A DNA stretch of 64,000 nt from Branchiostoma floridae (GCF_000003815.2 NC_049987.1:1202065-1266064); one strand, 5' to 3'. Shown: positions 44,424 to 57,560, numbered from the stretch's first letter. Numbers and translations are program-made. Notes: a model not told the origin generated them from the sequence alone.

Positions 44424-47400
44424 AACTCAACCTTCGTGAAATGGGCTAGGGTGTGGTGGTTGGAGGGTGTTTGTTATAGACATCTCAGGGGCTAGCCTTA
44501 CAGAAAATGATACGTTCGATTGGCAAAAATTCTCGGAATTCTACAACTTTTTTCGCGCCTATGTAGCTGTATCATCCCTTTGAAGTGGAATAGTTTGCGT
44601 TGACAGATTGTCATGGTATTTGGAATGCAGATAGCTTTTGTCATGGGCCGTGAGCGAGCGAGTGAGATAGCTTTGGAGATGCCTTACATAATCAATTTTT
44701 ATAATGCAAATCAGAGGCTAATTTGCATAAATAATGAGGATAGTTTATATTAATAATAATAACTAGGTGTATTTTGCCAGCCAGTAGGCACTCTAATTAT
44801 ACGCCTACTTCATTTCATAATAGCAGATACTCAAAGATAAGACATATTAGTCAATTCCAACTGAATTATGTTGAATAAAAGAATATCTAAGCCACAATAA
44901 TTGATTTTTTTTAAAATTGACTAAGAAAATATTCATCTATTTGAATTCATTTGAATGGTTTAGAAACATTTTGAAAGTAACTGTAAAAAATATTTCTAGA
45001 ATAATTGTGAAACCTCTGTGTGATTCTTTCACATTTGAACTTTGCCAAATGGTAAAATTAGTTTATTGCCCCCATATGCATAAAAGTAAGCCCTGTTGTT
45101 GCCTTTGTATATTTTTAGATTTCACTGCTGGGCACTGGTGGATCCTTTGTGATGGGTCATTGTTGCATTGACACCCAACCATACTTTGCAAGAGTGTGTG
45201 AATTGCTATCTTCCCAGCCCACTGACCCATTTACAAAATGTTACAAAAAATGGTAGAAAATGGTAAATAATGGTAGAATGCTGTTATCATTATTAAGAAA
45301 CCATTGGAAGTATCTAATTCCACACCATGAATATTTCCAAAGTTTTACAGGACCGGGGAAATATTTATAAAATTGAAATAATGTTACAAATATTTCTGAA
45401 GTATCAAATGTCGATTCTAAACATATAATTACAAAACTTTAAAATCAATTCTAAACAATGACAACAAACATCCGCGCGATGACTTGGAATGGACTCTAAC
45501 TCACAAAGAGAGAAATATTAGCCTAACTGAGTTGTGCACTAGTATGTCCGATTGATAAAAATTCCCGGAATTGACAGCAAGTTTTCCGCGCGTACGCAAT
45601 CGAATCATCCCCTTAGATGGTAATAAGGGAAGGGTTGACGGATCAATATTGTCAATATTGACGACTTGATACATTGCATGGACGTTTCTACAAAGTGATA
45701 TTATAGATTATAGTTTTTCTTTGTACAGCCCCCTTTACAGATCATTATTGTCGACTTGTTGCTTGCAACAATGATGATGTAGCATTCTTTGTTTCACAAT
45801 GCAGTCCACTACATTGTGCATCCTATATGTCTAATGTACAATCCCTATAAACAATCTCATCAATGACTACAAGTTACTGTGAAAAACAAACCCTGCTTTG
45901 TTCAACAGTGTATTGTACCGGTAGTAACTGTTACATGTACAACCCTTTTAAAACTTATAATATAGGCCCCTGTAAACAATATCATCATTGCCCTGATTCA
46001 TTGCCCTTAATCTACAGATTATCAAACCTTATAGGAAACATTTACACCCCATCATGTATAATGTACTGTCCCTATAGTACCATTGTCTTGTAATCGTCTG
46101 GTATATATAAGTCGTGCTGTCCTCTATTGCGCAACTATGACCTTTGGGGTCACTTCCTTTTGGGACGGGGTAAGCGCTGGTAGCAGCATGACGTAATACC
46201 ACCTAAATATAGCACGATTGCGAAATACCCACTCAGGGCCACTGTAAAACGTATTTTCCACGTACAAAAATCCCCTGCAAAACCGTCAGAAGCCACTAGA
46301 CGAAAAAACGCCTCGTACGTTTCTTCTCCTTCTCAAGAACTACCCACATACCAAAAATCAGATCAATCTGTCATGGTCTTACGATGCTGGACTGTTCACA
46401 GACAAGCCCTATCTAACGTCTCTACACATACCTATTGTATCATGCCAATTACCACCTAATTTGCCAAACAAGTATACAATTATGTACATTGTTATGTAAG
46501 CTGTCTGCATACCTACAGTCATTAACATCCATCAACCCCTTCTAGCATTATTCCTTCTCAAAACCTAAAACAAGAATTAATTTTACCGCCCCTGCGAAAC
46601 CCCTAGGTGGCCAAAACTTACACACCTTACTATGCTTTTACACAGCTACCTACCACTTACAAATCATCACCCAAACAAGTCCCAAACAAAAATAGCAAAA
46701 CCGGAAGTTCTGCTGCAGTACCATAACACGTCGCTAGAGCGCTCTGCCGTAACGCAATTCCTGCCATTCCTTCGTCATGTCTAATCCTACCCACATACCA
46801 AATATCAAAACCATCCATCCACGCGTTCCCTAGTTATCAGGCTGACAAACGACCCCCTGACATCAAAACAGCACTGACTTTAAACCCTTCGTTTCACGAA
46901 GGGAACAATAGTTTGATACCTTTTATTGTTCAGCAACATCAAATTCATATAGTAAAAATACAAGGTCTTAAAGTGACCATACTTTTCTTGTAGTAAAGTC
47001 ATCATGTTTAGATCGGATTCCAGACATCTTAAATGTATAATTATTTCAAACATTGATTCCCTGTAAGGATAGTATATGAATTTAAATATTTCTTTTGACC
47101 TTTACTTTTTATGCGCTCATGTTTGGTTAAGTAATATTTGGCAAAAAAGCAGCTAAAAAGGTTATCATATTAAAGAATTATTCAAAACTAAGCGGAGACG
47201 TTTTCAAAGTATTATCCATTGACGCATTGTTCATCATCAAAATGGAGTGCGTCTTTATATCTTATATTTTGGTCTCACAAAGGTTTAATGATCCACTCCA
47301 GATGTATATGGTGTCATTGCGCCTGGTCCTTTGATATAACGTCCGAAAAAAAAAACCGAGTGACAATCACAACACATGCGTGAAGTTAGAAACAGGGCTT

Positions 47401-47670
47401 TAATTTGAACCGGACCACTTGTCGCTGATTGGTTTTAGATTATTACTTGAATGACCATCTTTTGTTGTAATAATGGTACGGTAAATTTTATACACGGCGA
47501 CTCCCTATATGTTCCCTTCGGCACCAACTTTGTTAAGATCACTGAACTTGCTAATAAAGGAGGTATTTAAAAAAGAATACTAAAACGCACATAGACCCAA
47601 ATCAAGGACTGTGGGACACTTTGGCAAGATCTATTTTAGCAAGCAAAAACTGTGTTGTTTTTTTACTTAC
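44424..47670. other. Intergenic region, repeats only
   Basis: No gene seen. GATTGGCAAAAATTCTCGGA (about 44518) and GATTGATAAAAATTCCCGGA (about 45550), each followed by a similar GCGCC...ATCATCCC block, are diverged copies of one repeat. A stretch at 46320-46920 contains ACATACCAAAAATCAGATCA and CACATACCAAATATCAAAAC lines and a CCCTTCGTTTCACGAAGGG hairpin at about 46885. Similar ACCAAATATCGATACAATCC text is at 55388 and a weaker match at 27040, so this is a dispersed repeat family. Confidence 0.5.
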
Positions 47671-47679
47671 ATGGCGTTT

Positions 47680-48800
47680 GAAAAGAGTTTGACGTGTGGT
47701 CATTGTTCGAGACAAAACCTGCTAATAATCTGGTTGGTCACTTTGATTAATCAGCTATGAGTGAGATCAAAGTCTCATATACAAAAGACGCACTCCTTGG
47801 CACCAATTGCTTGTAAAATTTATAAAAGTGGCATATTGTTCACGGGTCTTTGTCTTTTATAATGATGATATGGATTCAGACAGTTGATTTTTTTGCAAAG
47901 ATTGTGCGCTCAAAGTTGTATTTAATACAAAATTTTGACGTAAGTGTAACTATTATTGGAGCCCAAAATCTTGTTAGAGGTAACTTTAATTTTGCACTTA
48001 AAACCATTAGTGTGAATAAGATATGAGAGACAGAAGACGCACAATGCAACACTCTTTGGCGATGCCCAGCTGTGCGTCACTGGATAATTATTCGAAAATA
48101 TTTCTGTTCAGCTTTAGTTACTTGTGAAATGCGATAAGTTGTTTTCTACATACGCTGCTCTTTCTAATAATGATACCATACATACTGTTGAACATTATTC
48201 TGCAACATTTAAGCGCTTAAAAACACTTTGATCTATGTATACATTTGTGTTGAATGCTAATAAACAAACGGTATTCAGTATGAAATCTTAACATCGAAGT
48301 ATTTATAAGTCTATACAAAATGACCTTGCAACAGCAAAGGTCAAGGGGGTCACTTGAAGACATTTTTTTACTAAGACCTTTGAAGCTCAGTGCCTGCATT
48401 TGTTTTAAAAAAATAATTCTGAAACGCATATTAATTTTAGGGGTTCTTTTTTGGTGTATTTGGCGGGGAATTTTTGGTACGTATTTGCCATTTTGATAAC
48501 TCTTCTTGAAACGTTTGACTTAAGGTGACCATTGTTCGACACTTATCTCGCCAGGTGACTGGTCGGAGGTCACTTTGATTTTTTTTCAAATTAAGCTATC
48601 AGTGTGAAGAAGACATGGGGTACAAAAAACACACAATGCAAAACTCCACTTGTGCGTCACTGGATAATGATTCAAAAAGCTTATTTAGCTTCAATTACTT
48701 GTAAAATATGATAAGTTGTTTTTCTTAGCTTCTCTTTGTCTATCATAATTGATGTCTATCCTAATTGTTTAGATCCAGACTGTTGAAAATTATTCTGCAA
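47680..48800. repeat. Three diverged tandem copies of a 300-500 bp unit
   Basis: Copies begin near 47680, 47990 and 48490. Shared landmarks: GTGTGAA.AAGA.ATG then ACGCACAATGCAA; GTGCGTCACTGGATAAT (48072 and 48652); TTACTTGTGAAATGCGATAA and its variants; a GATAAGTTGTTTT block; and an ending near CTGTTGAA.ATTATTCTGCAA (48185 and 48779). The first copy is the most diverged. No coding sign. Confidence 0.6.
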
Positions 48801-48805
48801 ATGGA

Positions 48806-49925
48806 GAGCGGCACGCGAAGGTAGCGGATAGCGGCGCGCAGAGGTACAAGTTAAGTTAGAGAAAAATGGTGCGCAAGGTATAAAAAGCGACGCGCAAAGG
48901 TTAAGGAGAGATACACGAGAAGTTAACGAGGAGCTCGGCGGGCAATGGAGAGCTACAAGCGCGGTGTAAAGGAGAGGTACAAGCGAAGCGTAACGGAGAG
49001 CTACAAGCGCGGTGCAACGGTGCTACAAGCGCGGCGTAACGGAGCTACAAGCGCGGCGTAACGGAGAGCTACAAGCGCGGCGTAATTGAGAGCTACAAGC
49101 GCGGCGTAACAGAGAGCTACAAGCGCGGCGTAACGGAGAGGTACAAGCGCGGCGTACTACGGAGCTACAAGCGCGGCGTAACGGAGAGCTACAAGCGCGG
49201 CGTAACGGAGAGGTACAAGCGAGGCGTAACGGAGATACAAGCGCGGCGTAACGGAGAGCTACAAGCGCTGCGTAACGGAGCTACAAGCGCGGCGTAACGG
49301 AGCTACAAGCGTGGCGTAACGGAGAGCTACAAGCGCGGCGTAATGGAGAGCTAAAGGCGTGGCGTAACAGAGCTACAAGCGCGGCGTAACGGAGAGGTAC
49401 AAGCGCTGCATAACGGAGCTACAAGCGCGGCGTAATGGAGAGCTACAAGCGCGGCGTAACGGAGAGCTACAAGCGCGGCGTAACGGAGAGCTATAAGCGC
49501 GGCGTAACGTAGAGCTACAAGCGCGGCTTAACGGAGAGCTACAAGCGCGGAGTAACGGAGAAGAACAAGCGCAGTGTAACGGAGAGCTACAAGCGCGGCG
49601 TAACGGAGAGCTATAAGCGAAGTTAGCGTAGAGCTAAAAGCGAAGTTAACGGAGATCTACGACAATAAGACTGCAGAGCGCAAAGTGTGGATATCGGCGT
49701 ACAAACAAAACGGAGAGCTACAAACAAAACTAATAGAGAGCTACAAGAGAAGTTTAGAGAGATCGACATGCGAAGCTAATGAAGTACGGCGCTCAAAGTT
49801 CGGAGGTAACGGAGAGCTACAAGCGAAGGTACCAGATAGCTACAGAGTGAAATTAACAACTACAAGCGAAATTAACGAAGAGCTACGAGCGAAGTTAACG
49901 AAGGGCTTCGAGGGAAGCTAATGGA
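48806..49925. repeat. 22/24-bp minisatellite, about 35-45 units
   Basis: The core unit is GGAGAGCTACAAGCGCGGCG plus TAAC (24 bp), with frequent 22-bp units lacking AG and some degenerate units at both ends. It is most regular at 48944-49625. Read in 24-bp frame it encodes NGELQARR; degenerate units at 49700-49915 still read NGELQTKL, NGELQAKV and NEELRAKL in one open frame. The 22-bp units break any continuous frame, so it is not a functional gene as it stands. Confidence 0.9.
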
Positions 49926-49929
49926 AATG

Positions 49930-50700
49930 GGCGGCGAAGCGACAGCAGAGCACGGTAATATCCGACAGCAGGGTAGAAAGCTATCGAAGAGCATAGCACG
50001 AAGTAACCGGGCAGCAGGACATCAAAATATCTGACAGCAGGGTACGAAGCTATCGGCGAGCATAGCACGAAGTTATCGGACTGCAGGACATGAAAATATC
50101 GGACAGCAGGGTACAAAGCTATCGGCGAGCATAGCACGAAGTTACCGGACTGAGGGACATGAAAATATCGGACAGCAGGGTACGAATCTATCGGCGAGCA
50201 TAGCACGAAGTTCAATACCGGACAACAGTACATGAAAATATCGGACAGCAGGCTACAAAGCTATCGGCGAGCATAGCGCGAAGTTACCGGACTGAGGGAC
50301 ATGAAAATATCGGACAGCAGGGTACGAATCTATCGGCGAGCATAGCACGAAGTTACCGGACAACAGTACATGAAAATATCGGACAGCAGGGTACAAAGCT
50401 ATCGGCGAGCATAGCACGAAGTTACCGGACTGAGGGACATGAAAATATCGGACAGCAGGGTACGAATCTATCGGCGAGCATAGCACGAAGTTACTGGACA
50501 ACAGTACATGAAAATATCGGACAGCAGGCTACAAAGCTATCGGCGAGCATAGCACGAAGTTACCGGACTAAGGGACATGAAAATATCGGACAGCAAGGTA
50601 CGAAGCTATCGGTGAGCATAACACGTAGTTACCGGACAACAGGACACGTACCTGTCGGAAAGCGGGGAACAAGGCTATCGGAGAGCGCGGCACGAAGCTA
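49930..50700. repeat. About 67-69 bp satellite-like array, about 11 units
   Basis: The unit contains GACATGAAAATATCGGACAG, then CAGGGTACGAAGCTATCGGC, then GAGCATAGCACGAAGTTACC. It follows the 22/24-bp array without a break and shares the AAGCTA...GCGAAGTTA-type words, so it may have grown out of it. On the minus strand, 69-bp units read NFVLCSPIDSYPAVRYFHV; unit-length changes interrupt this frame, so I do not call a gene. Confidence 0.88.
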
Positions 50701-51051
50701 TTGCAGTTTTCCCCGTGACCACTTCGCTCAAACAACACACAAAACGAGAATAAAAAAACAAGCTTACCGAACGTCTGACGATATATTTTTATGGAAGCTA
50801 GTGTGACAAAATACAGCCCTTCTGACGCAAATATACTTAAAAACGGCCCAGAAAACTCGAACCGAACGTTATGTCATGCCTCATGATCAGTCGCGATAAC
50901 TTTCGGTACAGATGTTTAGGACCCTCTGCACACGGGATTCAATGGTTATCACACAGGTTTTGGTAAATGATTCGAACACACTTTTAGTGCGCGGCAAGCA
51001 CTTCGGGAGATAGGTAATAACCCCTGCTGTAGTATATATTTTTTCCGGACG

Positions 51052-51104
51052 ATATATATATATATATATATATATACATAGAGAGAGAGAGAGAGAGAGA
51101 GAGA
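51052..51104. repeat. Compound TA / GA microsatellite
   Basis: About 12 TA units, a CATA break, then about 12 GA units. Confidence 0.95.
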
Positions 51105-52230
51105 TTTATATATTTGAGGGAATTATTAATTCATTTAAAAGTAGAATAAAACTACACGTATAAAAACTGCAGTGAGGTACTTACCACTATGAGTCACCTT
51201 TCGGTCTTCTCAGAACGGACAAGTTCGGAGGAATGACCAAGACCGCAGCGTGCTGCCAGACTTATTTGACGATGCTTGACTCGGGATGATTTACGTCATC
51301 GGTAATTAGAAACGACTTGATTGGTTCACATCAACACTATCAACCAGTGTCGTCCGAAAGAACCTGGTCGTGTTTTTTTTTCATTTCCACATAAAGTTGT
51401 CAAAGAAATCCACAACAGTCCTCTCACAATTATTTCTGTCATATGGTGAGTGTCGTGATTTTACGTCTCTTATTGAAAATCATATACCATAGAGATCAAC
51501 ATACTTCTGTTCAAAAATCTTTTCTGTAAACCTTTTTGTTTCGTTTTTTTACGCGATCCTAGTCAGAGATAATGACATCAAGCAGGGCTTCCTAAAAAGA
51601 CGCATGTTTGGGGGCAAACTAATTACAAATAATCCTTTGTATTACAATTATACATTGATCATTATTGTATCAGTATGGGGTTCAGAAAACAAAACATTGT
51701 TTACATTATGCCTGACACTGGTAAGGTAAATCACTGACCTTTCTGCCTTTAAATCAAACCCAGTGGTAAAACTAGTCAGACAGTCCATTTGCACTTAAAA
51801 AGACTCTCACAATGCTGGCATTTGTTTAGCTACCTCCGGCCTGCAGAGTTATCGAATCATCAGGTAATTAGAGATGAACAACAGAGTGTCTTAGTCAATA
51901 ATTACGCATCACATCAAGCAAATCCCCAGACCGCTTATCAGACTAAAAATAAAGACTCCTAATGGTCCAAAACATTACGTTACCTTATCCAAGGTTACTG
52001 TACGATTTTAAAACGAAACACCCCCGACAATGCAGTAGGACAGCTCTATGACCCGGGCAGGTCACAGTTATCTGGTTTAAACTGTTAAAAACCTACACAT
52101 GTCTAGGTTTAAAATTCATGTGGCCGTCAAAACTAACTAAAATGTCTAGATGAATATCTAGTCCGTGGCTTTATAAGACCTTTATCAGATTTATGATCAG
52201 ATTTTGGGACCATCTTTCAGCTACTTACGC

Positions 52231-52278
52231 ACTGCTTTGGTCTGCAATGTATATATATACATTGCAGACCAAAGCAGT
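52231..52278. repeat. Perfect 48-bp palindrome
   Basis: The left half ACTGCTTTGGTCTGCAATGT plus ATAT is followed at once by its exact reverse complement. There is no spacer, and all 24 base pairs match. As RNA it would form a near loopless hairpin. Confidence 0.95.
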
Positions 52279-52676
52279 ATGTATATGTATGTATATATAT
52301 CTTGTTCTGGACATGCTATGGTCATTTGTAGAGCGGTAAATATCTATCTATAGAAAACTACAGCTACGCCATGTAGCTTTGAGCCTCCTAGTGGCACATT
52401 TAGTATTAAATGATCCAGTTTTGTTTTGAACTTTAAAAAAAGTCAAGAAATGGTCAACATATCGTCATGATTTTTGATAGGTAAATAACATATACAACTT
52501 TGATTCGAACATATCTAATCTAATCTAATCTAATGCAATGTCATAATTCTAGTAGTAATTGACAACTGTGTCGGTGAAGAATTGGTTCATTTCTCTCCTA
52601 TATGTAATCATTAACAACGGAATATTCACAATGCGCTTGCCTTGAAGGTAAGTGCCTTAACGTTATATCTAAGTGT

Positions 52677-53411
52677 TTGTGTTTAGAGCGTGTAATGACA
52701 CGTGGGTCACGTCAATAAGTTGTGTTTAGATCGTGAAATGACACGTGGTTCATGTCAAAAGGTTGTTTTTAGATCGTGTAATGACACGTGGTTCATGTCA
52801 ATAAGTTGTTTTTAGATCGTGTAATGACACGTGGGTCCTGTCAATAAGTTGTGTTTAGATCGTGTAATGACACGTGGGTCATGTCAATAAGTTGTGTTTA
52901 GATCGTGTAATGACACGTGGGTCATGTCAATAAGTTGTTTTTAGATCGTGTAATGACACGTGGTTCATGTCAATAAGTTGTTTTTAGATCGTGTAATGAC
53001 ACGTGGGTCCTGTCAATAAGCTGTGTTTAGATCGTGTAATGACACGTGGTTCATGTCAATAAGTTGTGTTTAGATCGTGTAATGACACGTGGTTCATGTC
53101 AATAAGTTGTGTTTAGATCGTGTAATGACACGTGGTTCATGTCAATAAGTTGTGTTTAGATCGTGTAATGCCACGTGGGTCTTGTCAATAAGTTGTGTTT
53201 AGATCGTAAAATGACACGTAGGTCTTGCCAATAAGTTGTGGTTAGATCGTGTAATGCCACGTGGGTCTTGTCAATAAGTTGTTTTTAAATCGTGTAATGA
53301 CACGTGGGTCTTGTCAATACGTTGTGTTTAGATCGTGTAATGCCACGTGGGTCATGCCAAAAAGTTGTGTTTAGATCGTGTAATGACACGTGGGTCTTGT
53401 CAATAAGTCGT
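52677..53411. repeat. 43-bp minisatellite with an E-box in nearly every unit, about 17 copies
   Basis: The unit is GTGTTTAGATCGTGTAATGA then CACGTGGGTCATGTCAATAA plus GTT. Nearly every copy keeps CACGTG (a canonical E-box / G-box), mostly within TGACACGTGG; a few read GCCACGTGG, and one is changed to CACGTA. GTCATGTC or GTTCATGTC follows, making an imperfect inverted pair TGACA...TGTCA around it. Length is constant at 43 bp. No gene lies within several kb on either side. Confidence 0.93.
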
Positions 53412-56400
53412 TTTCTATACAAATCCCCGTAACTTTTATGCGCAGTGTGTTTAATGATGCACAACTACCAAAAAAGGTCAAATTCCCACGTTCAGAAATT
53501 CCTAAATTTCCAAAAAACAACGACTATATTTTCATCTAAGAAAGAAGGAATAAAGAGGACTGGTATACTCAATGAGTTTATCATCTAATGCTGTGAACCA
53601 GTATGTAAAGCCATACACATATACAACTGCTACTAGAGATGTCAACAACCTATAGACTGAGACGTTTCAAGATTTCTTTCAAAACAACATGGCCTTCTGG
53701 AAAGAAAAGATACAAAATGGAGTTGTTCAGCATGCTGATGCCTTTGAAGCTCAGGATCCATTAATTGTCATGCGCAGTTGGTCCATTCTCCAAACTTTAA
53801 CATCTGTCAAAAAAAGGTCAAAGACCTGTAATTAGAGAGGTCAAATACTTATCAGATCTTTTTAGAATCCCGCCAAAACATCATGACCTTTACTAAACAA
53901 AGAAGTGACAAAATGAACGAGTTCAGTTCATTTGATCGGATGACGTTTGACATATTTTGAGATACTAGTACCTTTGCTAAAAGTGAGGGAACAATTTCTG
54001 TCATGCTTTAAAGCAGTTTTTAATTTTCACAATTCAGCGTTAGGCTGTGGTGGCTCGTGTAAGATAACTTAGCAAAGTTTAGTCCCTCCCCAATCAATGG
54101 AACAGTCCACGCATATAGATTGGGACTTCGGGAAATTTAGTCTTTCTTTGAGTAAGGAGGGTTTATTTGATAGCAAGCACTGGTGGCAGCTGGGAAAGAG
54201 GTTGTAAGAGAAGTTGAAAGAGAGAGGACCAAAATAATGACACTAACATGCGTGGATCGCAATTTGGACAAGGAGCTGGAGGAGGGCGTTGGGAGCCCCC
54301 TGTCAATTAAACTGTGAAATGCAACGACATGGCAGTTAGTGCCCGATTTTGAGTGTGCATTGGGTAGACTTTAAGATGAGTATGTGAGATGATGGAGAAA
54401 ACTTCGCTTTGATTTTTACATTGCATTGGGGATCGGAGAGTACGTTTGAAGGTATCGGGAATTCAGCTAGACATTCCCAATTTCTTTAATTTATCTCTCA
54501 TTGTGATAATTTTGAAATTACCTGAGATGATAAGTAGACTCCTGGTGTACAATGAAAATTTAAATATAATGCGTGTACTACATGGTAAGTCAAGCTTATA
54601 ATAACTGAAATATTTCTGTGGGATATGGTATTGATGTATGGCGACGGTGAATTTCATTGTCCTTAGGATTTATCATTGGTAGAATGATTGAAAGCCCTAG
54701 AGAGAGTTTACAGGGCGACGGGATGAGGGAGTCCCTAGACAACGTCCTCGGTCTGGCGAAGGCACCTTCTCAAGTAAACCAGACCATGATGCTCCTGGCA
54801 CTAAGATGATTTTGCGGGCTCCCGGATCCGAGATTGTTGAGAAGGTGGGTCGAAGTTTGCGTAAGTGGTGAAGCAATCTTCCTCCTTCAAGAAACGCCCT
54901 CGGCCACTCCCTCCGGTCCCCCATTGAAGTTTTTATAGTTCTTGGGAGTACGGGCATTCGGAGAGCTTTTGTGATATGTTCTGTGGTGTTTCCGCGGCCG
55001 CGGCCAACGGAGGGACAGAGCAAGAAGGGTCAGGAGATATTTGTTCCAATACCACAAGTACAAAATTCCTGTCCTTTACCACTATGAAATTACATCCCTT
55101 TCTCACTTGATTATACAAATTAGATCTTCATTTGCATAATATTCATCATAGCTACCATTCATAATATAATTACTATGTTCTCCTCTTTATCATTTACAAA
55201 TGTCACCTGTTCGAATAGTTAAATGATGCCCCTGCAGCTCCATGAAAGTCATTAGGGGACTATCTACCATTGAAAAAAATCATTCCCATAACATGTACAG
55301 AACTCATGTATAAAATGCAGTACTGTAACAAGCCATTAGGGGGGCAAAATCTAGACGTTTGTAGGTTTTATCAAGACCTACTCCCAACCAAATATCGATA
55401 CAATCCATCTAGGCATGTTGGAGTTATGCTGGTCTTCTACACACATGCACACATACATACGCTACCGATAACATGACCTTCCTGACGAAGCTAATGGCTA
55501 ATGATTTTTGCTCAGACACAAATTGAAGCTATGACACAAACCACGACCTTTGTTGTACTGTTACTTTACAGTCCTAGAAATGTAATGTTATCCCTTTTAT
55601 GGAATGACATGGACCCTATACGACTATTACCATATCAACTAGTATTGGTAAGGATGCTTTGTAACAAGGTATTTTATGTTCCTTTCGAAGTGACGGCTGA
55701 TCCACTGAAGTTCTGTACGAACGGACTTCTGGAAGAACCGCAGCAACGAGCGGTCTTCGTCTTTTGTGATGCAGTTTAGAATCTGATAGAGGCCCAATCT
55801 GCAGACATGGTTGATGATGATCACAGGTTAGTAATATTTTTTGTAACATACGTCAAAAAGACATGTCATCTGGGGAACTTCGATACCTATATTGACTGTG
55901 TGGTAAAGTAGGACTTCAAATCGGACCTAGTATTCCAAACCTACTTTACATTCCGTTTCGTGTTTAGATAGAGCGACCTGAATGTCAGCCTTCTATTGTT
56001 GGCGGATACGTTCTGTGTTGTTGGGGTTATATACTGCTTAGAATACAAAAATTGAGACCAGAACAAAGGCAAACGTTTCTTGTGTCCCTTATTATAACAT
56101 TTCATTCGGTAGTCCTTCCATGATAAAGTATTGATGCCATCGTCATGTTTCGGTCTTTATGGAATATTTATATACGATTCCTGGTGTGCAGATATACAGT
56201 TACAGAGCAAACAGTACCATTATGCATTATAATTTGAAGACGAACACGCAACATGTATCTGCTATGTTCAAGTGTCTGTTATAAAGACACAGGGACAAAT
56301 AAACGAGGCCATGGTCCTCCTAGCGAGGAGCTTCCCGGCACGCTGCAGACCATGCAATTTCATCTGCATACACACCTCGGAGAAAGCATCAGAAGATTTC

Positions 56401-57560
56401 GTACGAAGACACCGCCACTTTAAACTGCTCATCAAGTCAATCAAGAAAACACCCAGAGGCTTCCATCATAAATCGCTTCAAGGTTTGTCAAACACAAATC
56501 ACAACACACGCCGAAGTAGTAATCCGTGCATTTCTGAACACTGGTAGTGTTAATGAAGTCCTCTTATTTTTGAGATAGGACACGCAAGCTGTGCAAAGAA
56601 CTGTGTCCGGAAAAAAGCAATGCTTGTAATTATTTTAGTACTACACCGGAAGAAGTTTTCTCCATACAAGTACTCCCTAGTTATCTTACATTACCAACAG
56701 CCATATATTCTTTTTTTCATGTTTCATGCCAGGCCGTCCAGTAATACATACCAGATGACCTGGTGGATCTAGATATCTTTGATGACTTCAGTAGGATCGA
56801 TGAATTTGAGCGCGCGTATAACTGGTGCTAATGCATATGTTCAACACAAAGAGCAGGAAGATGATGAATCCAACATGTGGATCCACATAGCAAACTCCCG
56901 GGTACAATTCAGCACGTTTGCTTGTCAGCTTGGAATGCGATAATTACACATCTAACATATCATTTCTGTAGGAGAGCTTCAAAAGCAGCGGCAGCTGTGA
57001 GGCTAAAGGTGCGAATCTGCATGCCAGGTGGCAGGGTGCTTGGGGAGGCCCGGGAACGGGAGAGGCGGGGATATTAATGGTAAACAAAATCTTTCATTAA
57101 ATTTTGCAAACATGAATGTGATGGCCTAAATGATAATATACTTCTGTTTCAGTATTTCTCACCCTCTTCGAATTGACCCCAACAGGGAGGGAACGCCCAG
57201 CCTTCCGGGACAATCAATACGTAAAAGTAGTTCGTGTTGTACGGGCTTAGAAAAAGATGGTACTCAAATAAATGATGATATTTGTAGAGATACAGGTGGA
57301 CAACCGTCAAGCTAAATTGTTTAGTTTTACTTGACGTCATGACCTTAATAAACAACATTGTCTAAACAGATTTACAGACTTTTTCCTTACCCCATTTAGT
57401 GAACTTTGCTGCTCTCAATAAATGACCATATGTACGTACATGAAGAGACAAAGCCACAGTCAATGACATTTTTACAACAGTTGCAATATTTAGAAGTGTC
57501 CTTTATTTCCAGGTAGGCGATGCACACTAGTAGCAGACTTAACATCGGCAGCAATAGGAG
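53412..57560. other. Intergenic region, no defensible gene
   Basis: Short open frames only. A possible LTR-retrotransposon relic lies at 54044-54200: TGTGGTGGCTCGTG ... GATAGCAAGCA then CTGGTGGCAGCTGGGAA, where TGGTGGCAGC resembles a Ty3/gypsy primer-binding site. No gag or pol is found. A minus-strand frame of 108 codons at 55023-54697 crosses a GC-rich stretch and resembles nothing I know. A dispersed repeat (ACCAAATATCGATACAATCC) is at about 55388. Confidence 0.4.

Larger units (their letters stand above)
50701..52675. other. Intergenic region, no gene seen
   Basis: Holds a TA then GA microsatellite at 51052-51104 and the 48-bp palindrome at 52231-52278. A short ATCTAATCTAATCTAATC run lies near 52509. 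Otherwise unremarkable AT-rich sequence. Confidence 0.5.

Noticed and set aside
49895-50501. Minus-strand repeat protein NFVLCSPI...YPAVRYFHV
   Set aside because: The frame is interrupted between 50233 and 50253, lacks a start context and comes from a satellite-like array.
52677-53411. Regular repeats resembling a CRISPR array
   Set aside because: Units repeat fully with no unique spacers, and the genome is clearly animal. The same applies to 48806-50700.
54697-55023. 108-codon minus-strand frame
   Set aside because: GC-rich stretch with Arg/Pro/Gly bias; no recognisable domain or exon boundary.
55501-55849. Overlapping frames on both strands near 55.5-55.8 kb
   Set aside because: Neither has motifs or splice context, and the region adjoins a dispersed repeat.
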